A DNA stretch of 64,000 nt from Actinomycetes bacterium (GTDB lineage: Bacteria > Actinomycetota > Acidimicrobiia > Acidimicrobiales > JAMCPL01). Under the pieces are notes generated by a model, which did not search any database, had not been told where the DNA came from, and saw only the letters and a program-made list of their open reading frames with translations. The stretch is from positions 1-64,000 of the forward strand of contig JAJZWU010000001.1 in NCBI GenBank assembly GCA_021846515.1. The letters are read 5' to 3'. A program made the position numbers and the translations under genes. Shown here in pieces: positions 45,661 to 54,291 of this stretch (position 1 is the first letter of the stretch; each line of letters starts with the position of its first letter).

Positions 45661-47027
45661 TAAGGAATCCTGGAATCACTACAAGCACTCCTCCTCGCAG
45701 CGGCAATGACAGCCACGAGCAGCCAGGTCTTCCGGCAAGTCGCAACTGGTGGAGCAGCTCCGGCATCTGGTCAAAGGCTGCCGCCGGCGTGTTGGTGATG
45801 CTGGCAGTGATCTATGCAGGGGTATTGTTGCTGCAGACTTATACAGGTACTCCAAGTGCCGTACCGGTAAACTCTCCCTCGCAACACGGCTCATCGCTCA
45901 GTACCGCTCCAGATGGGTTGGCTGCCTACGCAGACCTCCTGGCAAAATTCGGCCATAAGGTAGACCGGCTTTACGCTCGGTTGTCGGCAGAAACAGAATA
46001 TGCCAGAGTTGCCACTGATACTCTTGTAGTTGCGTCACCCTCAAGCTGGAATGAGAGCGATTCTGCAGCAGTGAGGCGGCTGGTCATAAAAGGGGGAACC
46101 GCCGTACTCGCCGGCAGCTTTCTTGACACCCCTACCATTGAAGGACTGCTCGGCCTCCCCGTCACTACTTCCGCTACTACAAAGACCCCTCGATCGGTTC
46201 CCCGGTTGCAACTATCCGGATACTGTGGTTCCCAACGCTACCTGGCTCTACCATCTTCCCCGTTTACTGCTGGAATACGGGAGGTCGAAACCGTCGCTGG
46301 TTCAGCATGCTTTACTACGCCTGGCAGCTTTTCAAAGATGCTCGTAAACAGCAATGGCATTCTGGGATTATGGAAGCGGGTGGGACAAGGGTCGCTGGTG
46401 CTTATGGCCAGTTCGTCTCCCCTCCAGAACGCCATGATTTCAAAGGATGACAACGCGGCATTTGCCGTGGATCTGGCCGGGCATCCTCGCAACACCGTCA
46501 CCTTCGACGAAACAGTTCATCCCATCACATCCGTAAAACAAGTTGGGTTCGGAGCAGTACCGTTGCATTGGAAGGTGGCACTGGGGCTTGGCCTGCTGGC
46601 AGCTCTTGTTGCCATATGGAGTGTGGGAAAACGGCTGGGACCGGTGTCACCGCCGGAAAGGGCATTGGCGCCGGCACGATCTGGGTACGTTGACGCCATG
46701 GCCACCAACCTGTCCAGGTTGCACTCCGCCGACGATGCCGTAGCCTTATTGCAGGAAGAAGGCAGGAACCGCCTACGGCACAGATTCTCCATACCTACCA
46801 ATGCCGGTGATTCCGGCCTGTTTGTGACGGCGCGCCAGGCATGCGTACCGGATTACGTGCTGGAAGGGCTCTACATAAACACGCACGAGAAAGGAGCACT
46901 GACCGCGGCTGGAAAGGCACTTGCATGGACCGCAGGTGCAGGCGTAGCGCAGGATAGCAGAGAGAATAGAGATAAAAGTGCACAGCCCACAGAACAGCTG
47001 GGCAGTACAGTACAACAGAAAGGATAA
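45657..47027 (+). CDS. DUF4350-domain membrane protein of the MoxR cluster
   Basis: This 456-residue protein has an N-terminal membrane helix (AAAGVLVMLAVIYAGVLLL), an extracytoplasmic DUF4350-type domain beginning SQHGSSLSTAPDGLAAYADLLAKFGHKV and containing TLVVASPSSWNESDSAAVRRLV and KGGTAVLAG, a second helix near residue 310 (WKVALGLGLLAALVAIWSV), and a cytoplasmic helical tail. The domain resembles a Rossmann-like GATase fold. It fits the actinobacterial order DUF4129-DUF4350-MoxR-DUF58. The function is unknown; envelope stress or a chaperone role is often suggested for MoxR systems. Confidence 0.87.
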   Translation: MIRNPGITTSTPPRSGNDSHEQPGLPASRNWWSSSGIWSKAAAGVLVMLAVIYAGVLLLQTYTGTPSAVPVNSPSQHGSSLSTAPDGLAAYADLLAKFGHKVDRLYARLSAETEYARVATDTLVVASPSSWNESDSAAVRRLVIKGGTAVLAGSFLDTPTIEGLLGLPVTTSATTKTPRSVPRLQLSGYCGSQRYLALPSSPFTAGIREVETVAGSACFTTPGSFSKMLVNSNGILGLWKRVGQGSLVLMASSSPLQNAMISKDDNAAFAVDLAGHPRNTVTFDETVHPITSVKQVGFGAVPLHWKVALGLGLLAALVAIWSVGKRLGPVSPPERALAPARSGYVDAMATNLSRLHSADDAVALLQEEGRNRLRHRFSIPTNAGDSGLFVTARQACVPDYVLEGLYINTHEKGALTAAGKALAWTAGAGVAQDSRENRDKSAQPTEQLGSTVQQKG

Positions 47028-47029
47028 AA

Positions 47030-47959
47030 ATGAAAGAGGTTCGTGAACGGCTGAGCAACGAGATATCCAAGGTAGTCGTGGGCCAGCAACGTATGGTTGA
47101 TGCTGCTTTGATTGCCATGGCTACCGGAGGTCATATCCTGGTGGAAGGTGCTCCCGGTACTGCCAAGACGCTTCTGGCTTCAGTGTTGGCACGCGCATGT
47201 GGAGGGACATTCCGGCGGGTGCAGTGCACCCCCGATTTGTTGCCCTCCGACATCACCGGAACGCTAACCCTGCGCGGCGAGGAATTGGCATTTAGACCCG
47301 GACCGGTGTTTACCAACATCCTGCTTGCAGATGAGTTGAATCGCACTCCCCCAAAAACACAGGCCGCATTGCTGGAAGCAATGCAAGAAGGTCAGGTCAC
47401 GGTGGACGGTGTTCCAAGACCGCTTCCCATACCTTTTATGGTCATAGCTACGGAAAACCCCATAGAATACGAGGGAACATATCCGCTCCCTGAAGCTCAG
47501 CTCGACCGCTTTCTGCTGAAGATGAGAATTGACTATCCCAGCGCAGCAGAGGAGATAGCCATGCTGCATCTGGCTCGCACCGGGATATCTCCGGCCAATA
47601 TCGCCGACGTCCAACCAGTTATATTACCTGACGATATACTAACCCTAAGGCAAAACGTCTCCATGGTAAATGCCACCGATGAAGTGATCTCTTATATCGC
47701 CGGCATAGTAAGACGTACCCGGGAGTTACCCAGCGTATCCCTTGGGGCAAGTCCCCGCGCCGCAGTACACCTTCTCGCCGCTTCCCGGGCGCTGGCAGCC
47801 ATGGGAGGCAGATCCTACGTCACTCCCGACGATGTGGCGTCGCTGGCGCTGCCTGTGCTGGCGCATAGAATCGTATTGCAACCGGAAGCAGAGTTGGAGC
47901 ATTTCCAGCCGGAGGATGCCGTACAGGCTGCCCTGTCCAGCACGGTAGTTCCGCGCTAA
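47030..47959 (+). CDS. MoxR-family AAA+ ATPase
   Basis: This 309-residue AAA+ ATPase is thought to act as a chaperone for protein or metal-centre assembly together with its neighbouring DUF58 protein. It begins VRERLSNEISKVVVGQQRMVDAALIA. Walker A is EGAPGTAKTLLA, Walker B NILLADELNRTPPKTQAALLEAMQEG, and sensor 1 IATENPIEYEGTYPLPEAQLDRF. The C-terminal lid contains LGASPRAAVHLLAASRALA. AAAGGAT precedes the ATG. Confidence 0.95.
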   Translation: MKEVRERLSNEISKVVVGQQRMVDAALIAMATGGHILVEGAPGTAKTLLASVLARACGGTFRRVQCTPDLLPSDITGTLTLRGEELAFRPGPVFTNILLADELNRTPPKTQAALLEAMQEGQVTVDGVPRPLPIPFMVIATENPIEYEGTYPLPEAQLDRFLLKMRIDYPSAAEEIAMLHLARTGISPANIADVQPVILPDDILTLRQNVSMVNATDEVISYIAGIVRRTRELPSVSLGASPRAAVHLLAASRALAAMGGRSYVTPDDVASLALPVLAHRIVLQPEAELEHFQPEDAVQAALSSTVVPR

Positions 47960-47981
47960 GAGGATACTGGGAGAATCGGAT

Positions 47982-49256
47982 ATGTGGCCGTCAATCAGCC
48001 CGACATTGCGTATCGCTGCAATAATCATCATACTTGCAGTGTTGATCGTGCTGGTGTCCTTCCCCCTGCCAATCATCGTCCCACTACTCGCCGCCCTGAG
48101 TGGCATAGCAGCCATAGATGCAAGGGCCGCACGGCGCGCACGCGTAGATGTGTCGAGAAGCGCTCCGGCGACTATCGTGAGGGGAATCCCTGCAACATTG
48201 TCCGTTAGGGTCATCGGCTCACCGGTGCTGTCACGCATCCGCCAGCCACTTCCTGCCGAACTATCCAGAACTGCTCCGGATTGGAGCCATGTCTCGCCGG
48301 ACACTCATGGCAGGATCATAGCAACTCATCGCGGAGTATTCGTTCTTCCACCCCTTTCGGTAAGGGTAAGAGGTCCGGTAGGGATGATGCGCCACGACCA
48401 CGAGGCAGGGGTCATCCAGTACATCAAGGTTATCCCCGATCTGCCGGGCGCCAGAGCGCGCGCGATCGCACTCAAAAGAGGCCGCATGCGCGTCGAGGAG
48501 GGGATGTCCAGGGGACGAATGGGTCTCGGAACCGAACTTGAATCGGTACGTGAATGGGTTCCAGATGACGACATCAGACGGGTAAACTGGGCAGCCACAG
48601 CACGTACCGGCCGTTACATGACCAACCAGTACCGTGTCGAGGAGAACCGCAATGTCATCTGCCTTGTGGACACCGGCAGGCTGACGGCCTCCCCGATTGG
48701 AGACGCTACCCGGCTGGATATCAACCTGGACGCAGTATGTGCAGTTGCAGCAGCAGCAGATGCCGCAGGAGATCGCGTAGGGGCATTGGCATTCGCCGGT
48801 AATGTAGTACGTAGCGTACCACCGCGCCGATCCGGTACGCGGACGGTAGTAAACGCTTTGTATGACCTCCAACCGCAGGAAGAAGAGAGCGATTTCGATC
48901 TGGCATTCCGGCGTGTAGCGGCGGAAAAACGTTCTATCCTGGTAGTATTCACAGATATGGTCGACGAGAGCGCGGCATGGTCTCTGCTCTCCGGCATACC
49001 GGTATTGGCAAGGCGGCACGCCGTACTCATCGCATCTGTCGCTGACCCCACACTGGATCAGGCGATCCGCAAGATTCCTGAACGCTCCTACGATGCCTAC
49101 CGGGCGGCAGTTGCCCTTGATGTTCTGGCAGAGCGCAAGAGGGTGACCTCCCTCCTTCGCCGGAAGGGAGTCATTGTAGTCGAAGCTCTTCCATGCTCTT
49201 TCAGCGCGGCATGCGTGGCCGGCTACCTTGACCTCAAACGGCGGGCCTGGGCTTGA
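47982..49256 (+). CDS. DUF58 (von Willebrand A-like) membrane protein
   Basis: This 424-residue protein is the usual partner of MoxR. Two N-terminal hydrophobic segments (LRIAAIIIILAVLIVLVSFP and the following one) precede a beta-rich part and the DUF58 core: GTELESVREWVPDDDIRRVNWAATARTG, then a vWA-like region with VICLVDTGR and VVFTDMVDES. The metal-binding DxSxS of true vWA domains is reduced to DTGR. GGAG lies 9 nt before the ATG. It is the last gene of the cluster, and the next gene is convergent. Confidence 0.93.
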   Translation: MWPSISPTLRIAAIIIILAVLIVLVSFPLPIIVPLLAALSGIAAIDARAARRARVDVSRSAPATIVRGIPATLSVRVIGSPVLSRIRQPLPAELSRTAPDWSHVSPDTHGRIIATHRGVFVLPPLSVRVRGPVGMMRHDHEAGVIQYIKVIPDLPGARARAIALKRGRMRVEEGMSRGRMGLGTELESVREWVPDDDIRRVNWAATARTGRYMTNQYRVEENRNVICLVDTGRLTASPIGDATRLDINLDAVCAVAAAADAAGDRVGALAFAGNVVRSVPPRRSGTRTVVNALYDLQPQEEESDFDLAFRRVAAEKRSILVVFTDMVDESAAWSLLSGIPVLARRHAVLIASVADPTLDQAIRKIPERSYDAYRAAVALDVLAERKRVTSLLRRKGVIVVEALPCSFSAACVAGYLDLKRRAWA

Positions 49257-49354
49257 GCAACGTTTTGTGACGATATTTCCAGTCGCTCACGACATTTTGA
49301 TCAAGTCGTATCGCAACGTGGCTACGAGGAGCGCCCCCGGTTGCCCTTCTCCAG

Positions 49355-50167
49355 CTACCTTGGCGGGCTTATTGACCAGCTCCTGAACTTTCCACAAGGA
49401 GCAGCCAGCAGACGAGCCGTAGTGATAAACCCTGTGTGTGCGACCATACGGTGATCAGGGCGTACCGACCTATCCTCAATATGCCAACCTCTCTGCAATA
49501 CCTCGTAGGTGGAGACAAGCCCGAAGAGACTCCCTTCAAGAACCCGGCGAAGATGGATCACCTGATCCATCGAGGGAAGGTAAGAAAGCAATATACCACC
49601 GGGAATAAGCGCTCTTTCAGCGTGCTCTACCACATGCCATGGTTCGGGCAAATCGAGAAGAATCCGGTCCAATCCAGACAGATCAATTCCCTCATAGATA
49701 TCGTGCAGAGCAACCTGCCAATTCACACTCTCCCCAAATGCTCTCTTTACATTCTCCTCTGCCCGCTGTGCGAAATCTTCCCTCAATTCGTAACCGTAGA
49801 CGATCGCGCCAGCCCTTATTAGCATCATTGAGAGGGCACCTGAGCCTACACCCGCCTCCAAGACTTTGATACCGGGTCCTATATCGGAATGCACAATTAT
49901 GGAACCAAGATCCTTTGGGTAGATAATCTGTGCACCGCGAGGCATCTCCATTACGCGATCCAATAGGGTCGGCCTGAAAACTACCACTTCAAGCCCCTTT
50001 GAAGTCTTTAATACGGACCCCTCTACCAAGCCGATAATGTCCGCATGCTCAATTATGCCTGCGTGCGAATGATAGCGCCCCTCGTTACGCAGCTTGATAA
50101 GGTAACGGCGACCCTTTGTATCATAGAGGACTACGTCTTCACCGGCTGCCAGAGGAATAGCTGTAAT
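49355..50167 (-). CDS. trmI: tRNA (adenine-58-N1)-methyltransferase TrmI, probable AUU start
   Basis: This SAM-dependent enzyme makes m1A58 in the T loop of tRNAs. The Rossmann core has VLEAGVGSGALSMMLIRAG, YGYELREDFAQRAEENV and LDRILLDLPEPWHVVEHA, with MPRGAQIIYPKD before it. The ORF track begins at TTG 50029, but the same frame runs upstream and encodes the family's N-terminal beta domain (AAGEDVVLYDTKGRRYLIKL, then SHAGIIEHADIIGL). The only codons before that domain are ATT, ATT and CTG; the preceding in-frame stop is the TGA of the upstream gene. With AGGTGG 4 nt before it, the ATT at 50167 gives 270 aa and lines up with the M. tuberculosis homologue (Rv2118c) as I remember it. Confidence 0.87.
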   Translation of the reverse strand: MTAIPLAAGEDVVLYDTKGRRYLIKLRNEGRYHSHAGIIEHADIIGLVEGSVLKTSKGLEVVVFRPTLLDRVMEMPRGAQIIYPKDLGSIIVHSDIGPGIKVLEAGVGSGALSMMLIRAGAIVYGYELREDFAQRAEENVKRAFGESVNWQVALHDIYEGIDLSGLDRILLDLPEPWHVVEHAERALIPGGILLSYLPSMDQVIHLRRVLEGSLFGLVSTYEVLQRGWHIEDRSVRPDHRMVAHTGFITTARLLAAPCGKFRSWSISPPR

Positions 50168-50188
50168 AATCCCACCTACTGCCCGATG

Positions 50189-50422
50189 TCAGTTGCGCGC
50201 ACGAGAAGGGCTGACATTGATCTCGATCCTCTCCCCTGTCCTGAGCTTACCGCGCCATACCGGTCTAAGCAGTTTGACCTTTTCGCGCAGGAATAACCAG
50301 GAGACTACGCCAATTACAAGCCAAAGCACGTCACCCTTTAGACCCCTCTTTATGCCGTATGCAGAGATACGTGAAAGTGCCTTCATGTCCAGGCGGCCAT
50401 CCGAAGTACCGGGCAATTTCAT
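50189..50422 (-). CDS. Small hypothetical protein with one membrane helix
   Basis: This 77-residue basic protein has one hydrophobic segment (GDVLWLVIGVVSWLFL) and a positively charged C-terminus (RPVWRGKLRTGERIEINVS). I do not recognise a family beyond similarity in layout to small actinobacterial membrane proteins found near holin-like genes. It is third in a four-gene minus-strand operon, 2 bp after its predecessor and followed within 22 bp by trmI. Confidence 0.6.
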   Translation of the reverse strand: MKLPGTSDGRLDMKALSRISAYGIKRGLKGDVLWLVIGVVSWLFLREKVKLLRPVWRGKLRTGERIEINVSPSRARN

Positions 50423-50424
50423 AA

Positions 50425-50736
50425 TCAGCCTCGCTTTATTTCGATGACAGCTGATTTCAAACGACCCCTGTGCCGGCCAACCAGATAGGCAACAACTACA
50501 GCAATTCCGAGTCCAACAACTGTATACTTTCCGGCCGTATCCCTGACCGAATCCGCCTCCTCATTGGTCTTGGAGGTAAGGGAGCGGAGTCTGCCTTCGA
50601 TGTCCTCTATTGTTATTTTTTGGGTTTGACCGTGCCGTGCCGTGCCGTCCGGGCTGCTTACCTGTGCAGATCGCAGTAAATCATCTGATGATCCATGGGA
50701 GTTGCCTGCACTTCCCACATCTCCTACAGCTGTCAT
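50425..50736 (-). CDS. Small membrane protein with helical N-terminal domain
   Basis: This 103-residue protein has a disordered Ser/Gly-rich start, a polar helix likely to form a coiled coil (IEDIEGRLRSLTSKTNEEADSV) and one membrane helix (YTVVGLGIAVVVAYLVG) followed by a basic tail. Its ATG overlaps the previous stop (ATGA). The layout suggests a membrane-anchored helper of the holin-like protein before it. No function can be assigned. Confidence 0.65.
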   Translation of the reverse strand: MTAVGDVGSAGNSHGSSDDLLRSAQVSSPDGTARHGQTQKITIEDIEGRLRSLTSKTNEEADSVRDTAGKYTVVGLGIAVVVAYLVGRHRGRLKSAVIEIKRG

Positions 50737-51068
50737 TTCATAAGCTCCTCTCGCCTTCTCGCCTCACGCTTGGGTATTCTCCATGCAGCAAATCCCGCAG
50801 TGATAACCGCCGCTACGGCCACAATTATATAGGGTGCCCACGACAGATTACCAGCAAAAACCGAACCCGTCTCTCCCTGCAGTAATCGCAAGATGCCAAC
50901 TATCAAAGATATGGAACCGATAGACACAAAGAGTGCTCCGGCTACACCAAAGATTACATAACGCAGAGCGCCTTTTAGTGGGTCCAGGGTCTCTTGCCTG
51001 ACATATGCGCCCACTGTGGCTGCCAGATCTTTAGCTTCATCTGAGAATGATGGGCCATCTTGCTGCAT
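50733..51068 (-). CDS. Holin-like (phage holin superfamily III type) membrane protein
   Basis: This 111-residue protein has an amphipathic N-terminal helix (EAKDLAATVGAYVRQETLDPLKGAL), two membrane helices (VIFGVAGALFVSIGSISLIVG and YIIVAVAAVITAGFAAW) and a basic tail PKREARRREEL. This matches the DUF1469/holin-like family that is widespread in actinobacterial chromosomes, where it is probably a membrane-associated cellular protein rather than a lysis protein. It is the first gene of an operon with two more small membrane proteins and trmI, and is divergent from fabD. Confidence 0.7.
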   Translation of the reverse strand: MQQDGPSFSDEAKDLAATVGAYVRQETLDPLKGALRYVIFGVAGALFVSIGSISLIVGILRLLQGETGSVFAGNLSWAPYIIVAVAAVITAGFAAWRIPKREARRREELMK

Positions 51069-51210
51069 CCCACCAGCATACTACAGCAACGCCCCTGCAG
51101 CAATAATACTTGTAACATAGAGCATGTAATTGCATAGCGTACTGATCAATAGTACAATTTTACAATATTTACTGGAATAGTATACTAATCAACGAGTAAC
51201 GCCACCATAC

Positions 51211-51226
51211 TATAATGATCGGAGAG
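51211..51226 (+). promoter_or_regulatory. -10 box and ribosome binding site before fabD
   Basis: TATAAT at 51211-51216 is a perfect -10, 24 bp before the fabD ATG. I see no good -35. GGAGAG at 51221-51226 is a weak ribosome binding site at a long distance (13 nt). The likely transcription start (about 51223) would overlap it. Confidence 0.45.
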
Positions 51227-51239
51227 TAGACTACATAAC

Positions 51240-52550
51240 ATGCTTGCATTTATATTCCCCGGACAAGGGTCCCAACGTACCGGCATGGGAACTGCCTGGA
51301 TGGAGCAGCCTTCATTTGAGATAGTGGATGAAGCCGGTGACATACTCAAAAGAGATATCCGGCATCTTCTCCTTAATGCACCTCCAGACGATCTCAAAGA
51401 TACCGCAAACGCGCAGATTGCAACTTTTGTAATGAGCCTGGTAGTGCTGGATTCGATTGAGAGGATAGGACTATCCCCCACTTGGTGCGCAGGGCATAGC
51501 TTGGGCGAGTATACCGCTTTGGTGGCAGGTGGATATATGTCCTTTGAGGATGGCCTGGGACTGGTTCAAGAACGCGGTGACGCCATGAGAGTTGCCGGGG
51601 AGAGGCATCCGGGAACAATGGCAGCATTAATGGGGATAGGGGACCAGGAAGCCGATACTGCATGCAGACTGGCCGATGATGACGTATGGGTAGCTAATTT
51701 TAATGCTCCCGGTCAAGTAGTCATCTCCGGATCGCACGAAGGCGTGAGGCATGCGATTGAAATAGCCAAATCCCTCGGAGCACGTAAAGCACTTGAACTT
51801 CAAGTATCCGGGGCGTTTCATACGCCACTCATGGCAGAGGCAAAAGACAGACTCAGAAAGGCAATTGCAGGTGTAACATGGGAAACCTCTGAGGTTCCCG
51901 TCGTGGCAAACGTAGATGCAATGCCTCACGACAACCCAGCCCAATGGCCTACCATTCTCTCCGCACAGCTCACCAACCCGGTGCGTTGGCATCAGAGCCT
52001 CACCACTCTGAGCGATCTCGGAGCAGCCTGTTTTATAGAGGTAGGCCCTGGGGGGGTGCTCAGCGGACTGGCCAGAAGAGTGCTTCCAGAACATAAGGTA
52101 ATATCAGCCGGGACTCCCGATGATGTAGCCAATCTAATCGAAGAGATTGCCGGCAACGAACTGGTCAGTCATCATGGTGACAACCATGCAGGTGAAAGCC
52201 TGACTATATCGGAAAAATTGATCGTCACAACAGTTACTGGAATATTCAAACCCCGCAGTGACCTGGCAGGGGTAATTCCCGGACCCGGGGCATCCCTCCC
52301 CCGTGCTGCAAGCCCCGTACATGACTCCGGTAATGCCCAGCCTGACGCAATCTCTGGAGGTGGTACAGGTGGTCCACCTGCCATAATATCTCCAGAGGGA
52401 ACAGCGATCGGCGTAGGAGAAGAAATTGGTTACGTAGGAGATGCCCCTGTCATGACCCCATTTGAGGGCAATCTTGTTGGGTTCCTTGCCCATGCCAATG
52501 AAAAAGTCGTTGCCGGCCAGCCAGTCGCATGGATGCGTACTAAATCTTAG
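51240..52550 (+). CDS. fabD: Malonyl-CoA:ACP transacylase FabD with C-terminal biotinyl/lipoyl-like domain
   Basis: This enzyme loads malonyl groups onto ACP. The acyltransferase domain (to about residue 300) has FIFPGQGSQRTGMG, the nucleophile Ser in WCAGHSLGEYTALVAGG and the catalytic His in VSGAFHTPLMAEA. The ordinary enzyme stops there. This one continues for about 135 residues: a first half-motif (TTVTGIFKPRSDLAG), a Pro/Gly/Ser-rich insertion, then GTAIGVGEEIGYVGDAPVMTPFEGNLVG and KVVAGQPVAWM. That is a barrel-sandwich hybrid pattern, but the hairpin that carries the modified Lys (MKM) reads GDA. It is first in the fabD-fabH-fabG-acpP-fabF operon. Confidence 0.93.
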   Translation: MLAFIFPGQGSQRTGMGTAWMEQPSFEIVDEAGDILKRDIRHLLLNAPPDDLKDTANAQIATFVMSLVVLDSIERIGLSPTWCAGHSLGEYTALVAGGYMSFEDGLGLVQERGDAMRVAGERHPGTMAALMGIGDQEADTACRLADDDVWVANFNAPGQVVISGSHEGVRHAIEIAKSLGARKALELQVSGAFHTPLMAEAKDRLRKAIAGVTWETSEVPVVANVDAMPHDNPAQWPTILSAQLTNPVRWHQSLTTLSDLGAACFIEVGPGGVLSGLARRVLPEHKVISAGTPDDVANLIEEIAGNELVSHHGDNHAGESLTISEKLIVTTVTGIFKPRSDLAGVIPGPGASLPRAASPVHDSGNAQPDAISGGGTGGPPAIISPEGTAIGVGEEIGYVGDAPVMTPFEGNLVGFLAHANEKVVAGQPVAWMRTKS

Positions 52551-52570
52551 CGAAACATATAGGTAGCCCG

Positions 52571-53530
52571 ATGCATTCAACCAACCCAACCAGTCGCTAC
52601 GTTCCGACATCCATTATCGGACACAGTGTATTCCTCCCTCCGAAAGTACTGACCAACGCGGAACTGGAAAGGCGTTTTGACACCACTGATGAATGGATAA
52701 GAGAGCGTACCGGGATACGAGAGAGGAGGGTAGGCGGCAAGACATCAGATATGGCCATAGAGGCTGGCCGTAAGGCTGTCAACCTTGCCGGGGTGGATGC
52801 ATCAGAAATCCAGATGTTGGTTCTCGCCACCACAACACCCGACCATATTATGCCTTCTACTGCGTCACTCGTCCATCACCACCTTGGACTGTCGGGAGTA
52901 TCATTCGACATAAATGCAGTCTGTTCCGGATTTGTCCACGCATATATAGTGGCAAATTCCATGATGTCGACCATGGATATAAATACAGCAATTGTAATAG
53001 GTTCAGATTGCCTGTCGTCGCTTACCGGTGCTGACGATCGCACCACAACCGTCCTATTTGGCGACGGCGCTGGAGCCGTCGTACTTAATAAGACACACAA
53101 CAAGAACGCTTACTCTGGCATTCTGGGCATAGATATGGGCACTGACGGAAGTGGCTACGACTTGCTCTTCTGCCCTCATCGAGGCGCAATAGAGATGGAC
53201 GGCCAAGAAGTATTCCGCAGGGCGGTAAGAGCGACAGTTGCATCGGCGGGTAAAGCATTGGAGATGGCTGGGATGAAAGCAGGAGACATCTCTCTATTCA
53301 TACCCCATCAAGCAAATTACCGTATTATCCAGGCAGCCTGTGCAAGGCTGGGTATTTCCGAGCAACACACAGCAGTTACCATAGAGACCACAGGAAATAC
53401 TTCTGCTGCATCTATCCCAATAGCTCTGTCGATGGCCTTGGACGAAGGAATAGTGTCTGAAGGAGACACAATACTAATGTCCGGATTCGGCGCCGGCATG
53501 AGCTGGTCAAGCGTTGTTGTAAGGTTATAG
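52571..53530 (+). CDS. fabH: 3-oxoacyl-ACP synthase III
   Basis: This enzyme starts fatty acid synthesis by condensing acyl-CoA with malonyl-ACP. The catalytic triad is visible: Cys in DINAVCSGFVHAY, His in FIPHQANYRI and Asn in TGNTSAASIP. The C-terminal GFGAGMSWSSVVVRL is typical. Its 319 residues are normal. It lies 20 bp after fabD and 2 bp before fabG. Confidence 0.96.
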   Translation: MHSTNPTSRYVPTSIIGHSVFLPPKVLTNAELERRFDTTDEWIRERTGIRERRVGGKTSDMAIEAGRKAVNLAGVDASEIQMLVLATTTPDHIMPSTASLVHHHLGLSGVSFDINAVCSGFVHAYIVANSMMSTMDINTAIVIGSDCLSSLTGADDRTTTVLFGDGAGAVVLNKTHNKNAYSGILGIDMGTDGSGYDLLFCPHRGAIEMDGQEVFRRAVRATVASAGKALEMAGMKAGDISLFIPHQANYRIIQAACARLGISEQHTAVTIETTGNTSAASIPIALSMALDEGIVSEGDTILMSGFGAGMSWSSVVVRL

Positions 53531-53532
53531 AC

Positions 53533-54291
53533 ATGAATACAACAAACAAACAAACATCTTCATCAGAAATTACTGCCCTGGTAACCGGTGGATCAAGAGG
53601 CATTGGCTTGGCAACAGCAATAGAGCTTTCCGGTAACTGCGACAACGTGGTGATTACCTACAGCTCTGAATTACCTCCATCAACGGTAGAGATCATCAAT
53701 GCGACAAACATATCAGCCATACGTTGCGATGTCCGCTCAAGCGAGGAGGTGGACAGGCTGTTTGACGCCATAGAGGACGACTTTGGATACGCCGGTATTG
53801 TCGTCGCTAATGCAGGCATCACAAGAGACACTCTCTTGTTGCGCATGAACCAGTCTTTATGGGATGAAGTGCTGGCTACCAATCTTACCGGGGTATACAA
53901 TACATTGAAACGTGCAATTCAGCCTATGATCAAGGCTCACTGCGGAAAGATAGTACTGGTCTCATCTGTAGCAGGATTTATCGGATCGCCAGGTCAGGTC
54001 AATTACGCAGCCACCAAGGCGGGACTCATGGGCATGGGCAGGTCTCTCGCACGTGAGTTGGCCAGCCGCAATATAAATGTAAATATAGTAGCTCCGGGCA
54101 TTGTGGACACAGAGATGTCTGCGGCGCTTGGGCAAAAGAAGCTGGACGAGCTTCTGGCCAACGTACCCTTGAGGCGTGCGGCATCTCCACAGGAGATAGC
54201 AAAGGTCATATCGTTTATGACATCAGATGCTGCATCTTACATTACTGGCGCCGTTATTCCGGTAGATGGTGGAATGGCAATGGGTATATAA
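53533..54291 (+). CDS. fabG: 3-oxoacyl-ACP reductase
   Basis: This is an NADPH-dependent short-chain dehydrogenase of fatty acid elongation. The cofactor motif is TGGSRGIGLATA, followed by VANAGITRDTLLLRM, the catalytic Ser in VLVSSVAGFIG and Tyr/Lys in VNYAATKAGLMG. The C-terminus SYITGAVIPVDGGMAMGI is typical. It is 252 aa with a short polar start. The operon position between fabH and acpP supports FabG over other SDRs. Confidence 0.95.
   Translation: MNTTNKQTSSSEITALVTGGSRGIGLATAIELSGNCDNVVITYSSELPPSTVEIINATNISAIRCDVRSSEEVDRLFDAIEDDFGYAGIVVANAGITRDTLLLRMNQSLWDEVLATNLTGVYNTLKRAIQPMIKAHCGKIVLVSSVAGFIGSPGQVNYAATKAGLMGMGRSLARELASRNINVNIVAPGIVDTEMSAALGQKKLDELLANVPLRRAASPQEIAKVISFMTSDAASYITGAVIPVDGGMAMGI

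Noticed and set aside
48261-49019. 252-codon minus-strand ORF
   Set aside because: It is antisense to the DUF58 gene, rich in Cys, Tyr and Arg, with no domain.
50150-50200. In-frame TGA between the 77-residue gene and trmI as selenocysteine or readthrough
   Set aside because: No SECIS-like structure is apparent, and TrmI homologues are not fused to such a protein; an AUU start explains the layout better.
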